From NCBI RefSeq assembly GCF_001580545.1, contig NZ_LRBG01000037.1, positions 62,001 to 126,000 on the forward strand: a stretch of 64,000 nt of DNA. The letters run 5' to 3'. A program made the translations under genes and the position numbers. The DNA comes from Paraburkholderia monticola (lineage in GTDB: Bacteria; Pseudomonadota; Gammaproteobacteria; Burkholderiales; Burkholderiaceae). The notes beneath the pieces are model-generated. The model had not been told where the DNA came from and searched no databases. It saw only the letters and a list, made by a program, of their open reading frames with translations. Positions 24,842-36,938 of the stretch are shown here, in pieces (the stretch's first letter is position 1; each line of letters begins with the position of its first letter).

Positions 24842-25615
24842 ATGACGCCATTCGAATTCCGCCAGGCCGTACGCCATCGCGACTTTCGTGCCCCGACGGC
24901 CGGACACTGCGGCGACTATGCGCAAGCCAATCTCGCGATCCTGCCCGCCGCGCATGCGCACGATTTCCTGCGCTTCTGCCATGCGAATCCGAAGCCGTGT
25001 CCGCTGCTCGGCGTGGGCGAGCCCGGTGACTTCCGCGTGCCGATGCTCGGGCGCGACATCGACATCCGCACCGACGTCCCCGCCTACAACGTCTATCGCG
25101 ACGGCAATCTGAGCGAGCGCGTCGAATCGATCGAAGCGCTCTGGCAGGACGATTTCGTCGTGTTCGCGATTGGCTGTTCGTTCTCGTTCGAGCACATGCT
25201 TGCGAAGGACGGCATCGGCCTGCGCCATGTCGAAGAAGGCCGCAACGTGCCGATGTACCGCACCACCATCCCGAACCAGCGCGCGGGCGTATTCGGCGGC
25301 GAACTCGTCGTGTCGATGCGGCCGCTGCGCGGCGCCGACGCGATCCGCGCCGTGCAGATCACGAGCCGCTTTCCTGGCGTGCATGGCGCGCCCGTGCATA
25401 TCGGCGATCCGGCGGAACTCGGTATTGCCGATCTGGCGCGCCCCGAGTTCGGTGACGCGGTGACGATCCGCGCCGGCGAACTGCCTGTCTATTGGGCTTG
25501 CGGTGTGACGCCGCAAACGGCATTGATGGCCGCGAAGCTGCCGCTCGCTATCGCGCACGCGCCGGGCCACATGCTGATGACGGATATCACCAACGCGTCG
25601 CTGGCTATTTTCTGA
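24842..25615 (+). CDS. D-glutamate cyclase-like putative hydro-lyase (DUF1445/YcsI family)
   Basis: This 257-residue protein has the full set of DUF1445 motifs: GDYAQANLAILPAAHAHDFL, RFCHANPKPCPLLGVGEPGD, FVVFAIGCSFSFEHML, PGVHGAPVHIGDP, and near the end VYWACGVTPQTALMAAKLPL and HAPGHMLMTDI. The human relative DGLUCY converts D-glutamate to 5-oxo-D-proline. The ATG at 24842 (MTPFEFRQAVRHRDF) matches the family N-terminus; the ATG at 24761 would add 27 unusual residues; neither has a clear ribosome-binding site. It heads a cluster with an MFS transporter and a 5-oxoprolinase, which supports a role in D-glutamate/5-oxoproline metabolism. Confidence 0.8.
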   Translation: MTPFEFRQAVRHRDFRAPTAGHCGDYAQANLAILPAAHAHDFLRFCHANPKPCPLLGVGEPGDFRVPMLGRDIDIRTDVPAYNVYRDGNLSERVESIEALWQDDFVVFAIGCSFSFEHMLAKDGIGLRHVEEGRNVPMYRTTIPNQRAGVFGGELVVSMRPLRGADAIRAVQITSRFPGVHGAPVHIGDPAELGIADLARPEFGDAVTIRAGELPVYWACGVTPQTALMAAKLPLAIAHAPGHMLMTDITNASLAIF

Positions 25616-25767
25616 CCGTCCCGGCGGCGCGCGCCGCGCCGTCCCGCAACAAGCGATTCACCACACCTTGAAGCCATCCGGCCGCGCTGCCCGGAGGGAA
25701 TGACGCATCCCTACGCTCCTGCGTGGCTTCAATCGTTACCGATGCGTCTATCTCACAGGAGCAGCAG

Positions 25768-27075
25768 ATGGACAGCAAGACACTCACGGCAAGCATCGAC
25801 GAAACCGCCGACCTGCCGGCAACCACGCGAAGCCCGCAACTCTCCTGGTACGCCGAAGCCGGTCCGCGCGCACGGCGCGCGTTCTGGAGCTGCAAGGTCG
25901 GCTACATGCTCGACGGCATGGACACCCAGATGCTTTCCTTCGTGATCCCGACGCTCGTCGCCACCTGGGGCATCTCGCTTGCGGACGCGGGCTTCATCGG
26001 CACCATGACGCTGCTGTCCTCCGCGCTCGGCGGCTGGATCGCCGGGATTCTTTCCGATCGCATCGGCCGGGTGCGCACGTTGCAACTCACCGTCCTGTGG
26101 TTTGCGGTCTTCACGGGCCTGTGCGGCCTCGCTCAAAACTATGGCCAGTTACTCGCGGCCCGCTCGTTGATGGGCTTCGGCTTCGGCGGCGAGTGGACGG
26201 CGGGCGCGGTGCTGATCGGTGAAGTGATTCGCGCGCGCGACCGCGGCAAGGCGGTCGGTCTCGTGCAGTCGGGCTGGGCGCTCGGTTGGGGCATCGCGGC
26301 CCTGCTCTACGCGGTGCTGTTCTCCACGATGGCCCCTGAATTCGCGTGGCGCGCGTTGTTTCTGATCGGGCTCGTCCCCGCCCTGCTCGTGCTCGTGATC
26401 CGCCGCTACGTGAAGGAACCGGAAGTGTTCGAGCAGGCGAGGCTCCAACAGCGCGACGCGCACGACAAGCCGCGCTTCACCGAGATCTTCTCTGCCAGAC
26501 TGCTCCCGACGACGCTGCGCGCCGCGCTGCTCACGACAGGCGCGCAAGGCGGCTACTACGCGATCACGACCTGGCTGCCGACCTTCCTCAAGACCGAACG
26601 TCATCTGACGGTGATGGGCACAGGCGGCTATCTGGCGACGATCATCGTGGGCTCGTATGCGGGCTATCTGTGCAGCGCGTGGCTCACGGACCGCCTCGGC
26701 CGCAAGCCGAACTTCATTCTGTTCGCGGTGGGCTCGATGGCGATTGCGTTCGCGTACACGTCGTTGCCGCTCACGAATGCATCGATGCTGTGGCTCGGCT
26801 TTCCGCTCGGCTTTTTCGCGTCGGGGATCTTTTCCGGCATGGGCGCATTTCTCACCGAACTGTTTCCGACGCGTGTGCGCGGTTCGGGCCAGGGCTTTTG
26901 CTACAACGTCGGCCGCGCAGTCGGAGCGCTGTTTCCGGTGCTGATTGGCGCGCTGTCGAGCCGTTTCGGCCTGGGCACGAGCATCGGCATGTTTGCCGTG
27001 GCCGCATACGGCGTGCTGATCATCGCCGCGCTCACGCTGCCCGAGACGCGCGGCCGCGAACTCGAATCGGCCTGA
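25768..27075 (+). CDS. MFS transporter, AAHS/sugar-acid type
   Basis: This 435-residue protein has about 12 membrane segments. MFS signatures include SDRIGRVRTLQLTVLW after the second helix, GFGFGGEWTAGAVLIGE in helix 4, and LTDRLGRKPNFILF in the second half. CACAGGAGCAGCAG fixes the start at 25768. It lies between the DUF1445 hydro-lyase and the 5-oxoprolinase in one direction, so the likely cargo is a small carboxylate such as 5-oxoproline or glutamate (inference). Confidence 0.88.
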   Translation: MDSKTLTASIDETADLPATTRSPQLSWYAEAGPRARRAFWSCKVGYMLDGMDTQMLSFVIPTLVATWGISLADAGFIGTMTLLSSALGGWIAGILSDRIGRVRTLQLTVLWFAVFTGLCGLAQNYGQLLAARSLMGFGFGGEWTAGAVLIGEVIRARDRGKAVGLVQSGWALGWGIAALLYAVLFSTMAPEFAWRALFLIGLVPALLVLVIRRYVKEPEVFEQARLQQRDAHDKPRFTEIFSARLLPTTLRAALLTTGAQGGYYAITTWLPTFLKTERHLTVMGTGGYLATIIVGSYAGYLCSAWLTDRLGRKPNFILFAVGSMAIAFAYTSLPLTNASMLWLGFPLGFFASGIFSGMGAFLTELFPTRVRGSGQGFCYNVGRAVGALFPVLIGALSSRFGLGTSIGMFAVAAYGVLIIAALTLPETRGRELESA

Positions 27076-27125
27076 TGCTCGCCCGGCGCACTCCCTCACC
27101 ACTTTCGCATCACGAACACGACACC

Positions 27126-30758
<3,633 letters not shown>

Positions 30759-30841
30759 TCCAGTACCCAGCGAAGCGCTTTTGTCCGGTAGCCCATAGCT
30801 CGAGATTGCTATTATTCTGGCTGGCTACCGGATTCCCCATC

Positions 30842-31507
30842 ATGCTTCACGAGCTGACCGCGACTGTACTGCTGATTGTCACCGCGCTGTTGCCGATCAT
30901 CAACCCTCCGGCAGCCGGCTTTATCGTCCTCAGCCTGGTGCCGCACGCGTCACCAGCCGAACGTGCGGAACTGGCTCGCCGCGTCGCGATCAACAGCTTT
31001 GTGATCTTGCTGGTGTCGCTTTCGATCGGCGCCTATCTGTTGTCGTTCCTCGGCATTTCCATTGCCGTGCTGCGCGTCGCGGGCGGTGTCGTGATTGCCT
31101 CGGCCGGCTGGAACCTGTTGCAGGCGTCGGATGACGAGAGCGAGGACGTCGCGAAGCAGGAAGCACTCAGTGCCCGCGAGGACTCGCTGCGCCGCAAAGC
31201 GTTCTATCCATTGACCATGCCGGTGACGGTCGGCCCGGGTGCGATATCCGTCGCGATTGCACTCGGCACCGGCTCGCCGCGCGCAGGTTTGCAACCGGTT
31301 CATTTCATCGGTGTCGGCGTGGCGCTGGCGCTGGTGTGCGTCAGCATCTATCTGTGCGTACGTTTCTCTGGCCATATCGCGCGGCTGCTCGGCCCCTCCG
31401 GTGTCCAGATCGCGATGCGGTTATTCGCGTTCGCGATCTTCTGCATTGGCGTGCAGATTTTCTGGCTGGGCCTGGCCGAACTGCTCAACTCGGTGCATTT
31501 TCATTGA
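30842..31507 (+). CDS. MarC family integral membrane protein
   Basis: This 221-residue protein has six predicted membrane segments and MarC/UPF0056 motifs: LLPIINPPAAGFIVLSL at the start, GISIAVLRVAGGVVIASAGW in the middle and YPLTMPVTVGPGAISVAIAL before the second half. The family's biochemical role is not established; the early link to multiple antibiotic resistance was not upheld. Its 3' end overlaps the convergent UspA gene by 87 nt. Confidence 0.85.
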   Translation: MLHELTATVLLIVTALLPIINPPAAGFIVLSLVPHASPAERAELARRVAINSFVILLVSLSIGAYLLSFLGISIAVLRVAGGVVIASAGWNLLQASDDESEDVAKQEALSAREDSLRRKAFYPLTMPVTVGPGAISVAIALGTGSPRAGLQPVHFIGVGVALALVCVSIYLCVRFSGHIARLLGPSGVQIAMRLFAFAIFCIGVQIFWLGLAELLNSVHFH

Positions 31508-31972
31508 CCTCGCCTGCCGCGCCTTCGGCACGCAAGGCGGAGTGATCACCAGCACAGGGCAAGTACTGCGACGCACGACGTCCTTCTGTACGTTCTGCAA
31601 ATAGAGGCGGAACCATCCCGGATCGCGGCTGCCGAGGATCACGAGATCCGCGCCAAGCTCGCGGGCGGTCTGGGCGATCACCTGCCCGACCGTGCCACCG
31701 CAGGAAGGCAACCTCCGCATTTGCGCCTCGCCCTGACATTGCGCTTCGTCCAGAACGCGGCTCGTGCGGTCGACCACGGTGCGTCCGTGCGCTTCGAACG
31801 CTTCCAGCATGCCGTGGAACTCGTCATCGGCCAGTGCGGGAAAATGCCGTAGCGGGTCGACCACGTGAAGTCCGGTGACGCGAGCACCGGATTCCCGTGC
31901 GATCTCGATGGCGGACTTCAATGTCGTCAGATCCGGTTTGAGACCTACCGCGACGAGAATATGTTTGTACAT
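31421..31972 (-). CDS. Universal stress protein (UspA family)
   Basis: This 183-residue protein starts MYKHILVAVGLKPDLTTLKS, the usual Usp beginning. It has the C-terminal ATP-binding-type loop GADLVILGSRDPGWFRLYLQ and the last strand STCPVLVITPP. About 35 extra residues follow that strand; they are encoded antisense to the 3' end of marC and may simply reflect a displaced stop. The family responds to stress and stationary phase. It lies next to other small stress-type genes on the minus strand. Confidence 0.88.
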   Translation of the reverse strand: MYKHILVAVGLKPDLTTLKSAIEIARESGARVTGLHVVDPLRHFPALADDEFHGMLEAFEAHGRTVVDRTSRVLDEAQCQGEAQMRRLPSCGGTVGQVIAQTARELGADLVILGSRDPGWFRLYLQNVQKDVVRRSTCPVLVITPPCVPKARQARSMKMHRVEQFGQAQPENLHANAEDRERE

Positions 31973-32022
31973 TTCAAGACTCCTTAATTCGTGTAGTGCA
32001 TGCATGCGTGAATTTGAAGCGT

Positions 32023-32184
32023 TCAGCGAGCGGCGTGGATCGACCGGCTCGCCTTCCAATGTCTGGCGATGTGCTTTTGCGCGATTGCGAATTGACCGAT
32101 CAGCAACGTGAAGAAGGCACCGGTGACCGCCGCGCTCAGCACAGCGAGCGATACATCGATCAGAAAATCGAGCACTTCGATCAT
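32023..32184 (-). CDS. Small single-pass membrane protein
   Basis: This 53-residue protein has one long hydrophobic segment (VLDFLIDVSLAVLSAAVTGA, continuing FFTLLIGQF) and a basic tail (HIARHWKASRSIHAAR). A strong ribosome-binding site (GGGAGAGGAGACG) precedes the ATG at 32184. It lies 50 nt before the UspA gene on the same strand and may be co-transcribed with it. No family recognised. Confidence 0.6.
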   Translation of the reverse strand: MIEVLDFLIDVSLAVLSAAVTGAFFTLLIGQFAIAQKHIARHWKASRSIHAAR

Positions 32185-32313
32185 GATGCGTCTCCTCTCC
32201 CGTCGGTGATGCGACACAGGTCTCGACGCCGTGATCGGCTGAGTGCATCGCTCCAATGCAGTGAATCGTATCGATCGAGACTTAGCGATGAATGAGTGCG
32301 CCGTTTCGGCGGC

Positions 32314-32760
32314 TCATCGGCGCCCAGCAAAACCGAGGCTGATCACCTCGCGTGGACGTGCCCGATCCGCCTGTGCAGGCCACCCCCACGCGGTGCACAA
32401 CAGGTGCAAAAATCTGGCCTCTCCGGCGGAGATGTGTTTGTCCGCGTGGATGGCTTCCTCGCATAGCCAGATGACGTCACGCCGCATTTGCCCGTCTCGC
32501 ACGTCGGCCGCAAGTTGGCCGACGACGGCGGGATCAAGCCTGCACGCGTCGCCCCAATTCAGGTGCGCGGCACAGCTCAGGTCTTCGCACAGCGTCTGCA
32601 CGACGGCCAGAAACTGACGCGGTTGCAACGACAATCGTTGCTCGATGCCGTGGCGATCGAGTGCTTCGATCTCATCGGCTCCTGCGTGTCCATCGGATAG
32701 CAGGCAAGCCGCGACGATGCGTGCGGCCGCTTCAGGGCTGTTGCATGGATAGTGACGCAT
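32314..32760 (-). CDS. TerB-like helical protein
   Basis: This 148-residue all-helical protein has TerB-like features: an acidic first loop (ARIVAACLLSDGHAGADEIE), a central helix (PRQFLAVVQTLCEDLS) and a second acidic segment (LCEEAIHADKHISAGEARFL). TerB proteins bind metal ions and occur in tellurite and stress-response systems. ACAAGGAGAATTGCC fixes the start at 32760. It is the second gene after a DUF3563 protein on the minus strand (26 nt gap). Family assignment is by pattern only. Confidence 0.6.
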   Translation of the reverse strand: MRHYPCNSPEAAARIVAACLLSDGHAGADEIEALDRHGIEQRLSLQPRQFLAVVQTLCEDLSCAAHLNWGDACRLDPAVVGQLAADVRDGQMRRDVIWLCEEAIHADKHISAGEARFLHLLCTAWGWPAQADRARPREVISLGFAGRR

Positions 32761-32786
32761 GGCAATTCTCCTTGTCCGTTGCTCGT

Positions 32787-32972
32787 TCACAGCTCGTTCT
32801 CGCGCGGCATGACGCTCGCGTGCAGACTGAACGGATAGCTGCCGTTATCGAGGTGACGCATGCGACGTTCGAGATCCACGAGATCGGACGAGGACGCCAG
32901 ATACGCTTCGCGTTCGTCGAAGTGAGAAGGCGAGAAAAACGTGTGCAGCTTTTCAGAAAATGCGGCAAACAT
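32787..32972 (-). CDS. DUF3563 family protein
   Basis: This 61-residue protein (MFAAFSEKLHTFFSPSHFDE, then AYLASSSDLVDLERRMRHLD) is a clear member of the small DUF3563 family found widely in Burkholderiales. The name reflects unknown function; members are short, helical and often stress-associated by context. GCAAGGAGCACATC is a strong ribosome-binding site at the ATG at 32972. It is followed by the TerB-like gene. Confidence 0.82.
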   Translation of the reverse strand: MFAAFSEKLHTFFSPSHFDEREAYLASSSDLVDLERRMRHLDNGSYPFSLHASVMPRENEL

Positions 32973-33241
32973 GATGTGCTCCTTGCGTGGCGCGACGCCT
33001 ATCGGGCCGGCGGTCCGCATCGTCGCTTCAGTGCGATGCCTGCCACACGCGTTGTTTCGCGCCTGACCTGAGGTTCGAACTCGAACCTGCGCATCGACGG
33101 TCGAATCGTAGGCGCGGTGAATTAGGTGGAAATGAGGTCTGTGCGTAGCCCCCGTTGCTCATTCTTTCCTCATTCTCGGCGGCCAGAATGCCTCTCAACC
33201 GATGCGGCCGACTCGCCGCACCGGAGGTCAAGGAGAAAAAA

Positions 33242-33526
33242 ATGAAAGCGATTCGCCAGGCGGTAGTCGCCGCCGCACTAAGCGTTGGCCTTGTGAGTGT
33301 TGCCGAGGCTCATGTGTTCGTCGGTTTCGGCATCACGGCGCCGGTGATGCCCGTGGTGCCGGTGGTGACAGCGGTGCCCGTCGCACCCGTGCCGGTTTAT
33401 GCACCGCCGCCTGCGTATTACGCTCCGCCGCCGCCCGTCTATGTGCCGCCCGTGGTGGTCGGCTACTACGGACACCCGGGCTGGGGATACCGGCACTACG
33501 GATATGGGTACGCCTATTGGCGCTAG
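33242..33526 (+). CDS. Secreted Pro/Val/Tyr-rich small protein
   Basis: This 94-residue protein has a Sec signal peptide (MKAIRQAVVAAALSVGLVSV, cleavage after AEA) and a mature part made of Val-Pro and Pro-Pro-Tyr repeats (PVVPVVTAVPVAPVPVYAPP), ending in Gly/Tyr-rich HPGWGYRHYGYGYAYWR. The composition suggests an extended, non-globular envelope or exported protein. CAAGGAGAAAAAA is a strong ribosome-binding site. Function unknown; low-complexity proteins like this are common in Burkholderia-type genomes. Confidence 0.75.
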   Translation: MKAIRQAVVAAALSVGLVSVAEAHVFVGFGITAPVMPVVPVVTAVPVAPVPVYAPPPAYYAPPPPVYVPPVVVGYYGHPGWGYRHYGYGYAYWR

Positions 33527-33616
33527 CGCGGACAGCCGCGCCACGCTGAAACATGCGCGACGGACAGCTGAAACCCCCGAGCACCCGACATTCATCAAGA
33601 CCATGGAGCATGCATC

Positions 33617-33886
33617 ATGAAGCAAAGACATATGACGCTGGTCGCCGCAACCGCCCTCGGGCTGTCCGCTATATCGGGCTGTGCGGTCGCCGACGATGGC
33701 TATTTCATGAGCCGCCATCCGAACATCGAGGCAGCGGACTTCAACGCGCAGCAAGCCATCGAACGGATGCGAGCGGCGCAACTGGCGAATGACTACGACA
33801 TGGGCGGCCACGCTGGACGTGCGATCCAGTTGATGCGCGAGGCGCGCTACGAAATGCAGGCTGCCGCCGAAGCGGCGACCCGCTGA
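33617..33886 (+). CDS. Small putative lipoprotein
   Basis: This 89-residue protein has a lipoprotein-type signal (MKQRHMTLVAATALGLSAIS, then Gly-Cys) and a short helical mature part (IEAADFNAQQAIERMRAAQL, GRAIQLMREARYEMQAAAE). It lies 90 nt after the Pro-rich secreted protein in the same direction. It is predicted to sit in the periplasm, tethered by lipid. No family recognised with confidence. Confidence 0.68.
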   Translation: MKQRHMTLVAATALGLSAISGCAVADDGYFMSRHPNIEAADFNAQQAIERMRAAQLANDYDMGGHAGRAIQLMREARYEMQAAAEAATR

Positions 33887-34002
33887 GCGGCCTCCCAACG
33901 GCTGCTCATTCTTCGCTAATTGTTCTTCTTTACAGTGAGGTCCATGGCGGAAAACGCCTGACTCACCGAATCACCTGCTGATACCCGAAGGAGGGAAACA
34001 TC

Positions 34003-34200
34003 GTGAAATCACTGATCCGAACCGCTGCCGTTACCGTGCTGCTTGCGCTGCCGATCGCTTCGTTCGCCCAGTCGCATCGGCCTGCGACACGCGCGCAACA
34101 ACAGACTCAAGTCACGCCACTCGAACAGGCCGGCTACAACGGCGCTGAGATTGATTCGCCCCACGACCTTGGGTTGAATTCGATCTATACCAAGCACTGA
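34003..34200 (+). CDS. DUF4148-like small exported protein
   Basis: This 65-residue protein starts at a GTG preceded by a near-perfect AAGGAGG. It has a signal peptide (MKSLIRTAAVTVLLALPIAS, then FAQ) and the DUF4148 pattern SHRPATRAQQQTQ...LEQAGYN. DUF4148 proteins are small periplasmic proteins of unknown function found in large numbers in Burkholderiaceae. This copy is shorter than usual and ends shortly after the motif. Confidence 0.75.
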   Translation: MKSLIRTAAVTVLLALPIASFAQSHRPATRAQQQTQVTPLEQAGYNGAEIDSPHDLGLNSIYTKH

Positions 34201-34407
34201 GCGATGGTCGGAGCCGATCACCACCGCTCGTTGCGAAAGGGGGAGCGCAACAAAGGGTCCCCCGCTGTCTTTCGGACGCCAGAAGGCCCCTGGGTGCAGG
34301 TGTAGAATCGCCCGAAAAAAACGCCTGTCTCATCCGCCTTCGAGTGGCACGGGTTGGCCAGGCGTCCGCGAATCCGTCCTTCGACGATGCACGCTTTCTG
34401 CGCCTCT

Positions 34408-35718
34408 ATGATCAAGTCTCTACGAAACCAGCTTGTCCTTGCGCTATGCGTGCTGGCCAGCATCGTCGGCGTGGTGCAAGGCGTCAGTTCGTATCAACTG
34501 TCGAAGGCGGGCATGAGCGCCTTGCTCGATCTTCGGCTCGAACAGGTTGCCACCCGCATGCGCGCCGGTTTCGCGGAATCGCTCCCCAGCATCCCCGCGC
34601 GCGGTTCACAGTCGGAACGCGACATTGTCATTACGATCTGGAAAGACGAGCAGGCCACGCCTTACCGCTCGACCGAACCGTCCCTGCCGCTGCCCCGCGA
34701 CGCACCGGCGGGCTTCGTGACGACCGCCGTGGGCGGCGACGAGTGGCGCATCTACACGCTGCGTGAGCCGTCGATGGTCATTCAGGTCGCGCAGCGTTCG
34801 GCGGTGCGGCATGAGCTGACGACAGAACGTGCGGTCAATACGCTCTGGCCGATGGTCGTACTCGTGCCGCTGGTGTGGATTGCCGTGCTGCTGGTCGTAC
34901 GCCGCTCGTTGCGCAAGTTGAACAGCCTGGGGGCTCAGGTGCAGGCGATGGACGTCAGCCACTTTCAGCCCTTGTCGACAACGGGCGTGCCGATCGAAAT
35001 CCGTCCTTTTGTCGATTCGATCAATCTGATGATCGAGCGGCTTGCACAATCGATCGAGTCGGAGCGAAAGTTCATTTCCGACGCCGCCCACGAACTGCGC
35101 ACGCCGCTCACCGCACTTCAATTGCAGGCGGACAATCTGCAGCCGCATATCGCACCACGCAACCAGGAGCGCTTTCGCGAATTGCGTAGTGGCATTACCC
35201 GCAGCGGAGGTCTGATCGCGCAACTGCTACGGCTGGCGCGCGCCGATGCGGCTCTGCAAGCCGAGATGGTGACGCGCGTCGAGGTGGGCGCCGTGGTCGT
35301 CGCCGCAGTGGCCGAAGTATTGCCGATCGCGATGAAGCGTGGCATCGATATCGGCGCCGACGAAATGGCGAGCGCGTTTGTCCAGGCGGTCGAAGCCGAC
35401 GTCGGTATTGCGGTGCGCAATCTGGTCAGCAACGCGATCCGTTACACGCCGGACGGCGGACAGGTCGATCTGAGCGTCCAGGTACGTGACGACATGGTCT
35501 GGATCGACGTGACCGATACCGGGCCCGGCATGGCGGAAGAACTGCTGCCGCGCGCGTTCGACCGTTTCTTTCGGGCAAACACGCAGATCGAGGGCAGCGG
35601 CCTGGGATTGTCGATCGTCAAAGCGATCGCGACTAAATACGGCGGTTCGGCGAGTCTTCGCAATCGCCATGATGGCCAGTCGGGGATCGTCGCATCGGTC
35701 GGATTTCCGTCGGCCTAG
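34408..35718 (+). CDS. Sensor histidine kinase, QseC-like
   Basis: This 436-residue protein has an N-terminal membrane helix (LRNQLVLALCVLASIVGVVQ), a periplasmic sensor of about 130 residues, a second helix (LWPMVVLVPLVWIAVLLVV) and a short linker. The catalytic core has H228 in SDAAHELRTPLTAL, the N box NLVSNAIRYTP, G1 DTGPGM, F box FDRFFRA and G2 GSGLGLSIVKA. It phosphorylates a response regulator, most likely the one 192 nt downstream. Starts at 34354 or 34387 are also possible; none has a good ribosome-binding site. The signal sensed is unknown. Confidence 0.88.
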   Translation: MIKSLRNQLVLALCVLASIVGVVQGVSSYQLSKAGMSALLDLRLEQVATRMRAGFAESLPSIPARGSQSERDIVITIWKDEQATPYRSTEPSLPLPRDAPAGFVTTAVGGDEWRIYTLREPSMVIQVAQRSAVRHELTTERAVNTLWPMVVLVPLVWIAVLLVVRRSLRKLNSLGAQVQAMDVSHFQPLSTTGVPIEIRPFVDSINLMIERLAQSIESERKFISDAAHELRTPLTALQLQADNLQPHIAPRNQERFRELRSGITRSGGLIAQLLRLARADAALQAEMVTRVEVGAVVVAAVAEVLPIAMKRGIDIGADEMASAFVQAVEADVGIAVRNLVSNAIRYTPDGGQVDLSVQVRDDMVWIDVTDTGPGMAEELLPRAFDRFFRANTQIEGSGLGLSIVKAIATKYGGSASLRNRHDGQSGIVASVGFPSA

Positions 35719-35910
35719 CAGGCGGCGTCAAGCAACCGTCTGGATGGCGCGCGCCATGAGTCCCGTGGCAGCGCGCCGCGTGTCAGCTATGATGTGATCC
35801 AGTGGCCCGTGCCCGCGTGACGGCAGCACTAACGGGCTCCTCCCTGGCACTCGTGTTTCGTTCCTCGTGCCGCGGCCAACGACATCAATCGTCGCTGTGG
35901 AATCGACATC

Positions 35911-36582
35911 ATGCGAGTTCTACTGGTTGAAGACGACCTGCAGATCGGACAAAGCCTGCTGCGTGCGTTGCAGGATGCGGACTACAGCGTCGATTGGGTG
36001 CGCGACGGCAACGCCGGCAGCGCCGCGATCGCGACTGCGGACTACACGGTCGTGCTGCTGGATCTCGGCCTGCCTGGCATGAGCGGGATCGATCTGCTGA
36101 AAAACTCGCGAGCGGCCGGCAACAAGGTGCCGGTGCTGATTCTGACTGCGCGCGACGATCTGGAGGCTCGTGTGCAAGGTCTCGACGTCGGCGCCGACGA
36201 CTACGTCCTGAAACCCTTCGACGTGCCCGAACTGCTTGCCCGCATTCGCGCGGTATTGCGCCGCAAGGCGGGTTATGCGGTGTCGCGACTCGGCGACGAT
36301 TCCCTCAATCTCGATCTCGACAAACGCACGTTATGTTGCAATGGCGTGACCTTGGTGCTATCGGCGCGCGAGTTCGCGTTGATGCTGGCGTTTCTCGAGC
36401 GCCCCGGCACGATTCTGTCGCGCGATCAGCTCGAAGACCGCCTATACGGCTGGGGTAAGGAAGTCGAGAGCAACGCGGTCGACGTGCTCATTCATTCGGT
36501 GCGCAAGAAGTTCGGGCAGTCGGTGATCCGCAATGTGCGCGGGCTCGGCTGGACCGTGATGCTGGGCGACGCCAGGGATTGA
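35911..36582 (+). CDS. OmpR-family response regulator, QseB/PmrA-like
   Basis: This 223-residue protein has a receiver domain with the acidic pair in LLVEDDLQIG, phospho-acceptor D51 in VVLLDLGLPGM, the switch Thr in LTARDD and the conserved Lys in DYVLKPFD. A winged-helix DNA-binding domain follows (LSAREFALMLAFLERPGTIL; DVLIHSVRKKFG). It acts as a DNA-binding transcription factor after phosphorylation. The kinase gene lies upstream rather than downstream, the reverse of the usual qseBC order, with a 192-nt gap that may carry its own promoter. Confidence 0.9.
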   Translation: MRVLLVEDDLQIGQSLLRALQDADYSVDWVRDGNAGSAAIATADYTVVLLDLGLPGMSGIDLLKNSRAAGNKVPVLILTARDDLEARVQGLDVGADDYVLKPFDVPELLARIRAVLRRKAGYAVSRLGDDSLNLDLDKRTLCCNGVTLVLSAREFALMLAFLERPGTILSRDQLEDRLYGWGKEVESNAVDVLIHSVRKKFGQSVIRNVRGLGWTVMLGDARD

Positions 36583-36938
36583 GGGTTGGGGTGACATGCT
36601 CGGATCGAGCAATTGTTCCTGGCTAGTTCCACGGCAGGAAGGTAGCGCACAAATCTTCGTGACTTCCCCGACAACACGCCATGGCACAGTTAAGACGGTG
36701 TTTAGATAAACCGCGCCTGCGAGGCACATCACACGAAAAACATCTGAGTAAGCATTCAGGAGATCGCCTATCAGTTTCGGCGTCCTGCGCAAAAAATCTG
36801 GACGCTCGGTCATTCCTCAATACGACATGCGTGCTGATACTGGCACTCACGCCGCTGCAGCAAAGAACGATTCAACGCCAAATATGCAGCGCGGCCACGC
36901 GCTTGCGTCGCGCATCCATCGCTTTTGAGGAGTTCTCC
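36583..36938. other. Intergenic stretch upstream of methyltransferase gene
   Basis: About 355 nt with no gene I can support. Frames that extend into it from the methyltransferase have poor codon use. It should carry the methyltransferase promoter. No repeat or hairpin stood out. Confidence 0.3.

Noticed and set aside
26346..27125. 260-codon in-frame upstream extension of the 5-oxoprolinase
   Set aside because: It overlaps the MFS gene in another frame; the family N-terminus (FWIDRGGTFTD) begins just after the ATG at 27126.
33345..33480. Repetitive GTGCCGGTGGT/CCGCCG stretch as a possible repeat array or CRISPR-like locus
   Set aside because: The repetition reflects Val-Pro and Pro-Pro-Tyr codons inside a secreted protein gene; there is no repeat-spacer structure.
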